Part shown: positions 1 to 6,423 of the stretch, piece after piece
How positions within the stretch are numbered: position 1 is the stretch's first letter
How the letters are laid out: the number at the start of each line of letters is the position of its first letter
Assembly: GCA_013287095.1 (NCBI GenBank)
Contig: JABDEJ010000054.1
Coordinates: 1-16,236, forward strand
Length of the DNA: 16,236 nucleotides
Direction: 5' to 3'
Source: Bacteroidota bacterium
GTDB taxonomy: Bacteria; Bacteroidota; Bacteroidia; CAILMK01
Translations under genes and position numbers: made by a program
Notes under the pieces: generated by a model
Databases searched by the model: none
What the model was told of the DNA's origin: nothing
The model's input: the letters and a program-made list of their open reading frames with translations, nothing else

Positions 1-68
1 AAACCTCGATTCATTTTAAGCAGTGCTATCATATTGGCTTACAATGTTTAAAGCGAAACGCATCTTTT

Positions 69-96
69 CCCGCTGATCTCGCTGATTTTCGCGGAT
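69..96. repeat. CGCTGAT-type short repeat
   Basis: Two copies of CGCTGAT (71-77 and 80-86) are followed by the variant CGCGGAT (90-96). It lies in non-coding DNA at the window edge, and I see no open frame across it. From general familiarity, similar 'cgctgat...cgcggat' strings recur between genes in Bacteroidota genomes, but that cannot be verified here. Confidence 0.35.
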
Positions 97-111
97 ATGG
101 TTGCGCCAGCC

Positions 112-143
112 AATTCATAATTCATAATTCATAATTCGTAATT
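112..143. repeat. AATT-core heptamer array, copy 1
   Basis: Tandem period-7 units: AATTCAT three times, then AATTCGT, then a terminal AATT. The same unit type recurs at 3868-3902 and on both sides of the four-helix-bundle gene (12479-12505 and 12876-12908). No gene is recognisable on either side of this copy inside the window. Confidence 0.75.
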
Positions 144-255
144 GCCTATGTACATATATAGCGAACGCCCAAAGTGGGTGGGTACTCTTTGAAAATATTT
201 TTCAACTTATATTGATTCAATGAGTTACAGACGAATATTTTTTAGGTTTTGTCGT

Positions 256-306
256 CACTTGTAGGGGCGGGGCTTGCCCCCGCCCTCTACGCAGAAGCAA
301 GTGGCG
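256..306. repeat. GC-rich palindromic repeat (GTAGGGGCGGGG type)
   Basis: The core at 261-290 runs from GTAGGGGCGGGG through a short TT centre to CCCCCGCCCTCTAC. It forms an imperfect inverted repeat in otherwise AT-rich DNA. Outside it, CACTTG (256-261) and CAAGTG (299-304) form an outer inverted pair, so the whole segment could fold as one cruciform or hairpin. There is no poly-T tract, so it does not look like a terminator. It is best read as a dispersed palindromic element in a non-coding region. Confidence 0.6.
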
Positions 307-341
307 CTATACGTTGCCTCCAGGCTACGTATTCTCCTTGT

Positions 342-362
342 CCCCGGTCTGTCTCCTGACCG
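342..362 (-). repeat. GGTCTGTC palindromic repeat, inverted copy
   Basis: This copy reads CCCCGGTCTGTCTCCTGACCG. Its reverse complement matches 511-531 at 19 of 21 positions, so the two copies form a long inverted pair about 150 bp apart. A third, self-complementary copy lies at 465-490. The flanking sequence around 300-390 shows no supported gene. Confidence 0.6.
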
Positions 363-388
363 AAATTCCCATTCTGTTAACGCAGTGA

Positions 389-683
389 AATAAAACTATT
401 AACATTCAGTTTCAGAAAGCAGCACGAATATGCGATTGGCTGAAATTATTATTTATCAGCGTATTCCGGTCTGTCAGGAGACAGACCAGGGAAGATTTAT
501 CAGCGTATTCTGGTCAGGAAACAGACCGGGGAAGAGAGGCAAATTGAAACCCTGCAACTTGGCACGGGTCAGCATGACCTGACACTAAACAACGATGGCC
601 TGGAACCTGGCATTTATTATTATAGGGTAACAACGCAGAACAGCAATAAATTAGATGGCAAATTTATAATCGTACACCCATAA
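389..683 (+). pseudogene. Remnant of a T9SS type A C-terminal sorting domain
   Basis: The last 47 codons (540-680, TAA at 681-683) read as a typical type A sorting tail: QIETLQLGTGQHDL, then LEPGIYYYRVTT, then GKFIIVHP. Such domains normally continue N-terminally with a beta strand, and one is visible at 398-427 as INIQFQKAAR in a different frame. A linking piece, LAEIIIY, appears from about 436 in the third frame. So at least two frame changes separate the pieces. Between LAEIIIY and QIETLQ sits a duplicated palindromic repeat (452-536). No start codon, signal peptide or catalytic region survives. I infer a decayed secreted-protein gene of which only the targeting end remains. The alternative, a short expressed 47-80 codon ORF, is less likely. 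Confidence 0.55.
452..536 (+). repeat. Tandem duplication carrying GGTCTGTC palindromes
   Basis: Two units with a 44-base offset begin at 452 and 496, each with TTTATCAGCGTATTC followed by a GGTC-type repeat and GGGAAGA or GGGGAAGA. The first unit contains a clean hairpin: GGTCTGTC (468-475), loop AGGA, GACAGACC (480-487). The second unit has lost the left arm. The duplicated stretch includes host T9SS-domain sequence, so the copying took in more than the palindrome itself. Confidence 0.6.
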
Positions 684-687
684 TATT

Positions 688-729
688 AAAAAAAAAGCGG
701 TTCCGAAAATTTTCGGAACCGCTTTTTTT
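688..729. terminator. Rho-independent terminator, possibly bidirectional
   Basis: A perfect palindrome with arms GCGGTTCCGAAAA (697-709) and TTTTCGGAACCGC (710-722) is preceded by an A run (688-696) and followed by seven T (723-729). The A/T symmetry lets it work on either strand. On the plus strand it lies 5 bp after the stop of the sorting-domain remnant, and it insulates the next gene, whose start codon is at 757. Confidence 0.9.
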
Positions 730-756
730 ACTAACTTTACTTTAAACTTCTGTTTT

Positions 757-921
757 ATGAGTAGAAACATAATCCAATCAAAATTCTATTTTTCAATCAG
801 GCATATACTATATCTGTTGGTTATCCTGCTATTCCCTTTTACATATACAGCAAAAGCGCAGACCTTGCAATGGAATGACGTTTTTGCCGCAAACCGCAGT
901 GTTGGCAGCCAACCTATATAG
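757..921 (+). pseudogene. Signal-peptide segment of the 984-3803 gene, split off by a frameshift
   Basis: ATG at 757 opens a 54-codon frame beginning MSRNIIQSKFYF. A hydrophobic core (LYLLVILLFPF) and a plausible cleavage site (TAKAQ) follow, then TLQWNDVFAANRS, and the frame ends at TAG (919-921). The following secreted protein lacks any export signal of its own. Its frame is open upstream of ATG 984 and reads TYIGPAIPDEQGNIFVSG directly after this peptide's end. Restoring one base near 911-912 (CAACC to CAAACC) would join them as ...GSQTYIGPA.... The full gene is therefore probably 757-3803. The missing base may be a true mutation or a sequencing error in a short A run. Confidence 0.75.
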
Positions 922-983
922 GCCCTGCCATACCAGATGAGCAAGGGAACATCTTTGTATCAGGTTCTTATAGTTATAACAAT

Positions 984-3803
984 ATGTTGAATGGTAGTAC
1001 CACACTGAATGGCAAGATATTGCCAGAATCTTCTAATTATACAGGGGGCGTTAGTTTCCTGGCCAAGTTTGACTTCGCTGGCCACCTGTTATGGATGGAT
1101 ACTTCCCACATATTTAGTTTTGGAGATATACAAATCAATAAAAACGGTGATTGTTTTATTTTAGGGGGATGCCCAAACACAGGAGGCAGCCTATATGGCG
1201 TACCCATGCCCCCGGATACGGCTGCTTGGTTTATTGCAAAATTCAATGAAAACGGAAAGATAATATGGGCGCGTAAATACTCCAATAACAATTTTAACTT
1301 CTCTACATCTGCATTTTCTAAAATGGATCAGGAGGAGAATATGTACATATTCGGTTCACTTCCTTTATACCCGGATTACTTTAAAATTGGCACTTCTGAA
1401 TTTTATACGGTGCACAACAGCAGGTTGAATGATTTTATTGCAAAATTTGACAGCAGCGGGAAACTGGTTTGGTTAACCAAAATGTACAATATTTTTAGTT
1501 TTGATATGGACAGCAGCCAGAATGTATATGTTACCGCTACAGACAGTTCAATTAAGCAATTCAATGGCCAGTATTCTCTCTACAAACTGAACAGGGCCGG
1601 AAAACCTGTAAAGGAAATAAGCCTTGACACGATGGAATACAGCTCCGAATTTTTTGAGTTGTGTACAGATGGTGCCGACCATGTTTACGTAAGCGGAACT
1701 TTATCAGATACTTCAAAATTTCTTGGGCAGCCCAATGGAGGCGAGCCTGTCCTGTTTTATGCACGGTTGGATACAAACCTTAACCTAAAATGGATCAGGT
1801 ATTTATCCGGGATGTCCGGAGCTGAAAGTCCTTTATTTTGCAATACAAAAAACAGGGCATTATATGTGAATGGCACATATCCATATAAGGTAAGCCTGGG
1901 CGGGTTTTCAACGCATAACGCACCCGGAGACACATTTACAAGGTTATCTTATTACAATGGCTTTTTTGCCAAAATAGACAGCGCCGGGCATGTACTATGG
2001 CTAAAAAACACTACTTACTCCTATATACCAAATTCCCTTGGCATAACCGCAGACCCTTGTGATAACTTTTATGCTCATTTCAATTATTGGCAGCAATTGA
2101 ATTTTTCGGGGTTTCACAACGTCAATCCTGGTAAGAATTGGAGTTCAGCCTTAATGCGGTTCTCTTCAGACAGTATCAGTTATATCAATCAAAATGCTAC
2201 CTGCGGTCTTTCCCTCAAAAATACATCCAACCCTATATTTACCCATTTCCAATGGTACGCAAAAGATGTGGGGGATACCAGTATCGGCAAACTCATCGCC
2301 ACCACCAGGGATCTTAATTACCTGTTCCCATACAAACATAAATATATCATCACACTGCTTGCCATAAAATCAGGTGGGTGTACGAATACAGTCCAGGATA
2401 CTTTTACTGTCGCAGGGTCGCCAGTAGCGGGTTACGCTGCCATAGATACGCAGGGCTGCCAGTATGTGCAGTTCCTGTTTTCAGACACAAGCCATGCAGA
2501 TACCATAAATTCTGCTGTGGGACAGAATTGGTATTGGGATTTTGGTGATGGTTCTGCGCCGCTAACATATTCTCAAACAAAACGGCCTGTGGTCAGTCAT
2601 GTCTATACCCAGAGCGGCGTTTATACTGTTACACTTGTCTATGGCAATGGGCTCTGTTCGGATACTTTTGTTTCGCAAAAAAAGGTGGTCATTATCCTTG
2701 CACCCAAACCGGGGTTTTCGGTTTCGGATACTGTTGGCTGTGTGCCGCTAAACATAAATGTAACGGATGGGAGTGCGGGGCAGGTAAGTAAGTGGGTGTA
2801 CGTTGTTCGCAAAGTCATCCCCCTGCCCCCTTCAAAGGGGGATTCGCTCCTATCACCTTCATTCGGTTATTCATTTTCATCTCCAGGCATCTACATTGTT
2901 CATCAATACTTAACAGGGCCTACGGGATGTGTGACAGAAGATTCGGTAATGGTAAATGTGACCCCTGTCTTTTCGATCGCGGATTTTACGGATGTGTCGG
3001 ATGTAACGGTTGATACTAATAATGTAGTAGAAATAAAATGGCTTCCTTATCCGGGGGCGTTCAACTATAACCTGTACCGGTACACAGATTATGATACTTC
3101 AACTTCTACATTATTGGCACAAACAAACAGTACTGTTTACCAGGATAATTCCATTGATGCCAGTAAACATTCATACAGTTACTACATTGAAGCGCAGGAT
3201 GGCTGCGGGCACTTTACCAGTCATGGCAGGATTGGTAAAACCATCAGGCTTTCAGGGTTCGAAAACGGGGAAATGTTATCTCAACTTTACTGGACAGGCT
3301 ATAAAAACTGGCCAGGTGGTGTAAGTGGTTATCAAATATGGCGGCAGGACCCGGGAAATGGTTTTAAATACCTTGGCAATACAATTGATACTTCGTACGA
3401 AGACCTGCAAACCCCTGATATCTATGGGGAATGTTACCGCGTAATGGCCACATCAAATGACACCGGCCTGGTATCTTTCAGCAATGTCTTCTGCTTCAGC
3501 AATTCACCACAGATATTTATCCCGGATATATTCACCCCTAACGGTGATACGTTAAATGATGTATTCGCTCCCGTATGCATGGGCATCAAGCAATGGGACA
3601 TGACCATCATCAACCGTTGGGACGAAAAGGTTTATGTTTCGACCTCACCCCGGCCCTCTCCTGGAGGAGAGGGGGAAAGCGGCTGGAACGGCACTTTCAA
3701 GGGGATAGTTTGTCCTAACGGGGTTTATGTTTATTATATCAAAGCAACTGATTTTGATGGGAATACAATTGTCCGGCAAGGAAAGATTATGTTGCAACGG
3801 TAG
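984..3803 (+). CDS. Large secreted propeller/PKD protein with T9SS type B (gliding-motility-associated) C-terminal domain
   Basis: Residues are numbered from ATG 984; the natural start is probably 757. Residues 25-340 carry at least five copies of an F-x-A-K/R-x-D-x-x-G-x-x-x-W motif (about 25-37, 83-95, 151-163, 258-270, 327-339). This is the pattern of SBBP-like beta-propeller repeats. A PKD domain follows with WYWDFGDG at 516-523. A second PKD-like domain spans about 577-660 and an FN3-like module about 675-750. Residues 844-939 are a CHU_C/type B sorting domain, starting IFIPDIFTPNGD and ending in a GNTIVRQGKI strand. By family knowledge such proteins pass Sec, then T9SS, and stay on the surface or are shed; ligands are unknown. 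Two palindromic repeats lie inside the frame (residues about 609-622 and 886-899). Confidence is high for class, low for function. Confidence 0.85.
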   Translation: MLNGSTTLNGKILPESSNYTGGVSFLAKFDFAGHLLWMDTSHIFSFGDIQINKNGDCFILGGCPNTGGSLYGVPMPPDTAAWFIAKFNENGKIIWARKYSNNNFNFSTSAFSKMDQEENMYIFGSLPLYPDYFKIGTSEFYTVHNSRLNDFIAKFDSSGKLVWLTKMYNIFSFDMDSSQNVYVTATDSSIKQFNGQYSLYKLNRAGKPVKEISLDTMEYSSEFFELCTDGADHVYVSGTLSDTSKFLGQPNGGEPVLFYARLDTNLNLKWIRYLSGMSGAESPLFCNTKNRALYVNGTYPYKVSLGGFSTHNAPGDTFTRLSYYNGFFAKIDSAGHVLWLKNTTYSYIPNSLGITADPCDNFYAHFNYWQQLNFSGFHNVNPGKNWSSALMRFSSDSISYINQNATCGLSLKNTSNPIFTHFQWYAKDVGDTSIGKLIATTRDLNYLFPYKHKYIITLLAIKSGGCTNTVQDTFTVAGSPVAGYAAIDTQGCQYVQFLFSDTSHADTINSAVGQNWYWDFGDGSAPLTYSQTKRPVVSHVYTQSGVYTVTLVYGNGLCSDTFVSQKKVVIILAPKPGFSVSDTVGCVPLNINVTDGSAGQVSKWVYVVRKVIPLPPSKGDSLLSPSFGYSFSSPGIYIVHQYLTGPTGCVTEDSVMVNVTPVFSIADFTDVSDVTVDTNNVVEIKWLPYPGAFNYNLYRYTDYDTSTSTLLAQTNSTVYQDNSIDASKHSYSYYIEAQDGCGHFTSHGRIGKTIRLSGFENGEMLSQLYWTGYKNWPGGVSGYQIWRQDPGNGFKYLGNTIDTSYEDLQTPDIYGECYRVMATSNDTGLVSFSNVFCFSNSPQIFIPDIFTPNGDTLNDVFAPVCMGIKQWDMTIINRWDEKVYVSTSPRPSPGGEGESGWNGTFKGIVCPNGVYVYYIKATDFDGNTIVRQGKIMLQR
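2815..2850 (+). repeat. CCCCCTT/AAGGGGG palindrome inside the coding frame
   Basis: The core hairpin is CCCCCTT-CA-AAGGGGG (2826-2841), preceded by ATCCCCCTG. It encodes VIPLPPSKGD within the second PKD-like domain of the large secreted protein, between the strand KWVYVV and the strand FGYSFSSPGIY. The translated stretch is proline-rich and fits no PKD strand, so it looks like an inserted element kept in frame in a loop. Confidence 0.65.
3643..3680 (+). repeat. CCCTCTCC/GGAGAGGG palindrome inside the sorting domain
   Basis: The hairpin is CCCTCTCC-TGGA-GGAGAGGG (3654-3673), preceded by CCTCACCCCGG. It encodes TSPRPSPGGEGE between VYVS and SGWNGTFKG of the type B sorting domain. Ordinary members of this family have a short turn there, in the ...RWG..V(Y/F)....WDG.. 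region. The repeat adds about 12 residues without breaking the frame. Confidence 0.75.
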
Positions 3804-3813
3804 AAGCAAGAAA

Positions 3814-3859
3814 CTGGAAATTTGAAATTTGGAATTTGGAATTTGGGGCTGGAAATTCA
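3814..3859. repeat. GGAATTT period-7 repeat after the large secreted gene
   Basis: Degenerate tandem units of the form GGAATTT/GAAATTT run through 3814-3847, ending in GGGGCTGG. The repeat begins about 10 bp past the TAG stop (3801-3803). A different AATT heptamer array follows at 3868-3902, on the other gene's side of this convergent junction. Confidence 0.6.
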
Positions 3860-3867
3860 TCATTGGT

Positions 3868-3902
3868 AATTCTTAATTCTTAATTCCTAATTCTTAATTC
3901 TT
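3868..3902. repeat. AATT-core heptamer array, copy 2, overlapping the korA end
   Basis: There are five period-7 units: AATTCTT, AATTCTT, AATTCCT, AATTCTT, AATTCTT. On the minus strand the array encodes the last residues of the KorA-type protein (EELRIRN) and supplies its TAA stop at 3880-3882. The rest of the array lies past the stop. Confidence 0.8.
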
Positions 3903-5682
3903 CATTAATCTGTCCATAGATATTATCTGCCGTAATCGGCATGCCATCATAATTTAAAACCGAAATCAATTTATTCGGATTAATGTTTAATTCATTTACC
4001 AAAAGGCTACGCATCTGTGCATCACGGTTTTGTTCTATTACAAATACCTTTTCATGAGCGCTGATAAATGCGTCAACGGTTTTATTAAATGGAAATGATT
4101 TTATCCTTATTGCGTCTAAAAATATGCCCTGCTCAGCAAACATTTTCAGTGCTTCTTCTGCCGAATACCTTGTTGTGCCAAAAAACAATGCGCCAAGCGG
4201 ATGTTCACTTTTCTCCTGGTACAATTGCGGACCAGGTACCATTCCTTTGGCCGTGTTCCATTTCTTCACGAGCCGATCCATGTTCCGAACATAAGCAGGC
4301 CCTTCTTCAGTGTATGTGGCGTATTCGTCACGGGATGTCCCTCTTGTAAAGAAAGATCCTTTGGTTTTGTGTGTCCCCGGATAGGTACGGTAAGTAATGC
4401 CATCATCATCCACATCTAAATACCGCCCGAACATTTCAATATTCTCCAATTGCTCTGCATTATAAACTTTCCCACGGTTCAGGGCACGGGCATCATCCCA
4501 TTCAAAAGGTTCTGAAATATGATCGTTCATCCCTAAATCCAGATCCGTAAGCATGATGACCGGGGTATGCAATCCTTCAGCAAGATCAAAGGCATCTGCT
4601 GTGAGGTCAAAACATTCTTTTGGTGTACTCGGAAACAATAGGATATGTTTCGTGTCGCCATGGGAAGCATAAGCTGCGAGAAGGACATCCGATTGCTGGG
4701 TACGTGTTGGCATCCCTGTTGATGGACCTGTGCGCTGCACATCGATCAAAACGGCAGGTATTTCAGCAAAATAAGCAAGTCCAAGAAATTCATTCATCAA
4801 AGACAATCCCGGACCACTGGTTGCTGTAAAAGAACGCGCACCATTCCAGTTAGCCCCGATAACCATGCCCATGGCGGCCAGTTCATCTTCAGCCTGCACA
4901 ATGGCGAAATTGTTTTTCCCTGTGAGTTTATCAACCCGCAATTTTGCGGCATATTCCCCAAATGCCTCTACTACAGAAGTCGAAGGCGTTATTGGATACC
5001 AGGCAGCAACTGTTGCACCGGCATAAATGGCCCCCAATCCACAGGCAGAATTACCATCAATTAATATTGAATCTTTGATAAGATCCCTTCTTTCAAGGTG
5101 GATATCCAGTGGATATTTAAAGTTTTCGTGGATATACTGTATCCCAAGTTTCAGGGCTTTGATATTTGGTGCGATCAGTTTCTCTTTTCCGGCGAACTGC
5201 TCCCCCAGCAAATCTTCAAGGGCTTGAAATTCAATATCAAGCAAGGCAGATAAAGCGCCTACATAAATAATATTCTTAAATAGCTGGCGCTGGCGCGGAT
5301 CGGTGAACTCACGGATGCACATTTCCATAAGAGGAATACCGATATAGTTGATATCATCCCGGATGAATTCACTGTGAAGTGGTTTGGTGCTGTCGTATAA
5401 AAAATAGCCGCCTGGTTTTACACTTTCCACATCCTTTTTCATGCTCTGCGGATTCACGCAAACCATCATATCCACCCCTTCGCGGCGGCCGAGCCATCCC
5501 TTTTCGCTTACACGTACCTCGTACCATGTAGGAAGACCCTGGATATTGGATGGAAATATATTTTTGGGGGACACATAAATGCCCATCCTGAATATCGCTT
5601 TTGCAAACAAATAGTTTGCCGATGCCGAACCCGTACCGTTTACGTTGGCAAAACGGACTACAAAATCATTTAATTTAGACAT
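3880..5682 (-). CDS. korA: 2-oxoacid:ferredoxin oxidoreductase, fused gamma-alpha subunit (KorA/PorA-like)
   Basis: 600 aa, the usual size for the Bacteroidota gamma-alpha fusion. Residues 1-200 form the gamma domain (RFANVNGTGSASANYLFAKA near the start). From about 211 the alpha-subunit N-terminal domain begins with GNSACGLGAIYAGA and contains YPITPST, QAEDELAAMGMVIGA, ATSGPGLSLMNE and DVQRTGPSTGMPTRTQQSD. About 495-600 is the domain II/C-terminal part. With a beta subunit that carries thiamine diphosphate and Fe-S, such enzymes oxidise 2-oxoglutarate or pyruvate to the acyl-CoA using ferredoxin. The substrate cannot be told from this subunit, and korA is the commonest name. No beta subunit lies next to it: downstream is a convergent unrelated gene, upstream a MITE-like element and other genes. 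Its last codons and stop lie in a heptamer repeat. Confidence 0.9.
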   Translation of the reverse strand: MSKLNDFVVRFANVNGTGSASANYLFAKAIFRMGIYVSPKNIFPSNIQGLPTWYEVRVSEKGWLGRREGVDMMVCVNPQSMKKDVESVKPGGYFLYDSTKPLHSEFIRDDINYIGIPLMEMCIREFTDPRQRQLFKNIIYVGALSALLDIEFQALEDLLGEQFAGKEKLIAPNIKALKLGIQYIHENFKYPLDIHLERRDLIKDSILIDGNSACGLGAIYAGATVAAWYPITPSTSVVEAFGEYAAKLRVDKLTGKNNFAIVQAEDELAAMGMVIGANWNGARSFTATSGPGLSLMNEFLGLAYFAEIPAVLIDVQRTGPSTGMPTRTQQSDVLLAAYASHGDTKHILLFPSTPKECFDLTADAFDLAEGLHTPVIMLTDLDLGMNDHISEPFEWDDARALNRGKVYNAEQLENIEMFGRYLDVDDDGITYRTYPGTHKTKGSFFTRGTSRDEYATYTEEGPAYVRNMDRLVKKWNTAKGMVPGPQLYQEKSEHPLGALFFGTTRYSAEEALKMFAEQGIFLDAIRIKSFPFNKTVDAFISAHEKVFVIEQNRDAQMRSLLVNELNINPNKLISVLNYDGMPITADNIYGQINEELRIRN

Positions 5683-5705
5683 TTACCCCGTCTTTTATCT
5701 CTTTA

Positions 5706-5791
5706 GGACATCTCTAAAAACCTACCACTTGCCTTCTCCAAATGGAGAAGGACTAAGGTTGAGGCCATAAAGACGCGTTTTTAGAGATGCC
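5706..5791. mobile_element. 86-bp MITE-like element with TTTA target duplications
   Basis: Terminal inverted repeats: CATCTCTAAAAAC (5709-5721) pairs perfectly with GTTTTTAGAGATG (5777-5789), extended by GGA on the left and CC on the right. TTTA occurs directly outside both ends (5702-5705 and 5792-5795), as a target-site duplication would. An inner hairpin CCTTCTCCA-AA-TGGAGAAGG lies at 5732-5751. There is no coding capacity, so any movement would need a transposase in trans. The element ends 23 bp before the korA-like start codon and so lies in its leader or promoter. A TAGATTTG box on the minus strand at 5808-5815 would place it inside the transcribed leader, but no good upstream box is visible. 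Confidence 0.7.
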
Positions 5792-5843
5792 TTTACCTAT
5801 CAAAAGGCAAATCTAATAAAAATGAGGGAAAGTGGCATAGTGA

Positions 5844-6011
5844 TTAACTTCTTTCTCTCTCATGCAACAACTCCACGCTCGGAGCAATGAACGAACCACA
5901 CACCCCTAACCTCCGCCTGGCAATGCCATTCGGACGGGCCTCTTTTTTGAGTGGAATATCCAGGTCTGGTATTTCACCGACAGTTTTCTTATGGGTGATT
6001 TTAAACGGCAA
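5844..6011 (-). CDS. Small unrecognised open frame (55 codons from TTG)
   Basis: This frame lies in the 423-bp gap between the KorA-like gene and the regulator. It is open from a TAA at 6018-6020 to TAA at 5844-5846. It has no ATG; TTG at 6009-6011 is the only plausible start I see. The peptide includes THKKTVGEIPDLDIP, KKEARPNGIARR and LGVCGSFIAPSVELLHERERS. Its composition looks protein-like rather than random. I do not recognise a family. It could be a small protein, the tail of a decayed gene, or the translation of a dispersed non-coding repeat. The opposite-strand frame over the same DNA looks less protein-like. Confidence 0.25.
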   Translation of the reverse strand: MPFKITHKKTVGEIPDLDIPLKKEARPNGIARRRLGVCGSFIAPSVELLHERERS

Positions 6012-6051
6012 TTGGTATTATCAAGCACACAATATCAAACAAACGGAGTCC

Positions 6052-6083
6052 GGCTCCCCCCTAACAAGAGGGGCGGGGGTGTG
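6052..6083. repeat. GC-rich palindromic repeat downstream of the regulator
   Basis: CCCCT (6058-6062), a six-base loop and AGGGG (6069-6073) sit inside a longer C-rich/G-rich pair, in AT-rich surroundings. It lies 23-54 bp beyond the stop codon of the regulator on the minus strand. No T tract follows on that strand, so it is closer to the other palindromic elements than to a terminator. Confidence 0.5.
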
Positions 6084-6105
6084 TATCTTCTCGGTCTGCA
6101 TTAAT

Positions 6106-6423
6106 TCAGGCCGCGTCGCTCTTCGGCTCCAGGTAGTGCTTCAGATCGATGACATATTGCTCAAATGCCTCTTCACCTTTTGGGGTGATGCTGCATAAAG
6201 TGAGGGGATAATTGTTTTTAAACTTCTTTTTTACCTTGATATAGCCGGCGTCTCTCAGCTTTTCAATCTGTACGCTGAGATTGCCAGCCGTAGCTCCCGT
6301 TTTTTCCTGGATATAGGTAAACTGGGCTTCATTAAGTCCCATCAAAAGCGAAACAATGGCCAGCCGCAATTGCGAATGAAGTAGTGGATCAAGCTGCTTG
6401 TACATAAGATCTGTCTTTTTCAC
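6106..6423 (-). CDS. Winged-helix transcriptional regulator
   Basis: 105 aa, a single small winged-helix domain of the kind annotated as HTH_34/MarR- or PadR-like. The helices cover SQLRLAIVSLLM and FTYIQEKTGATAGNLSVQIEKLRDAGYIKV, where TAGNLSVQIEKL would be the recognition helix. The wing follows at VKKKFKNNYPLTLCSITPKGEEAF. No ligand domain or metal-binding cysteine set is seen. The start codon lies inside the end of the upstream membrane-protein gene (35-bp overlap; a second Met at 6405 would shorten it), so the two are translationally coupled. Such pairs, a small regulator with an integral membrane protein, usually share one promoter, and the regulator often controls its own operon. A candidate operator is at 7060-7074. 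Its target signal is unknown. Confidence 0.8.
   Translation of the reverse strand: MKKTDLMYKQLDPLLHSQLRLAIVSLLMGLNEAQFTYIQEKTGATAGNLSVQIEKLRDAGYIKVKKKFKNNYPLTLCSITPKGEEAFEQYVIDLKHYLEPKSDAA

Noticed and set aside
112..143. CRISPR array
   Set aside because: Units are 7 bp and directly abutting, without spacers; the same holds for the other heptamer arrays.
905..925. Programmed -1 ribosomal frameshift joining 757-921 to 984-3803
   Set aside because: No X-XXY-YYZ slippery heptamer or strong downstream hairpin is seen near the junction; a lost base is simpler.
2826..2841. The CCCCCTT hairpin as a terminator
   Set aside because: It lies mid-gene with no T tract, and the reading frame continues through it.
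5887..6198. 103-codon plus-strand frame
   Set aside because: It runs through a palindromic repeat and into the antisense of the regulator gene, with unconvincing composition; the minus frame at 5844-6011 looks more protein-like.
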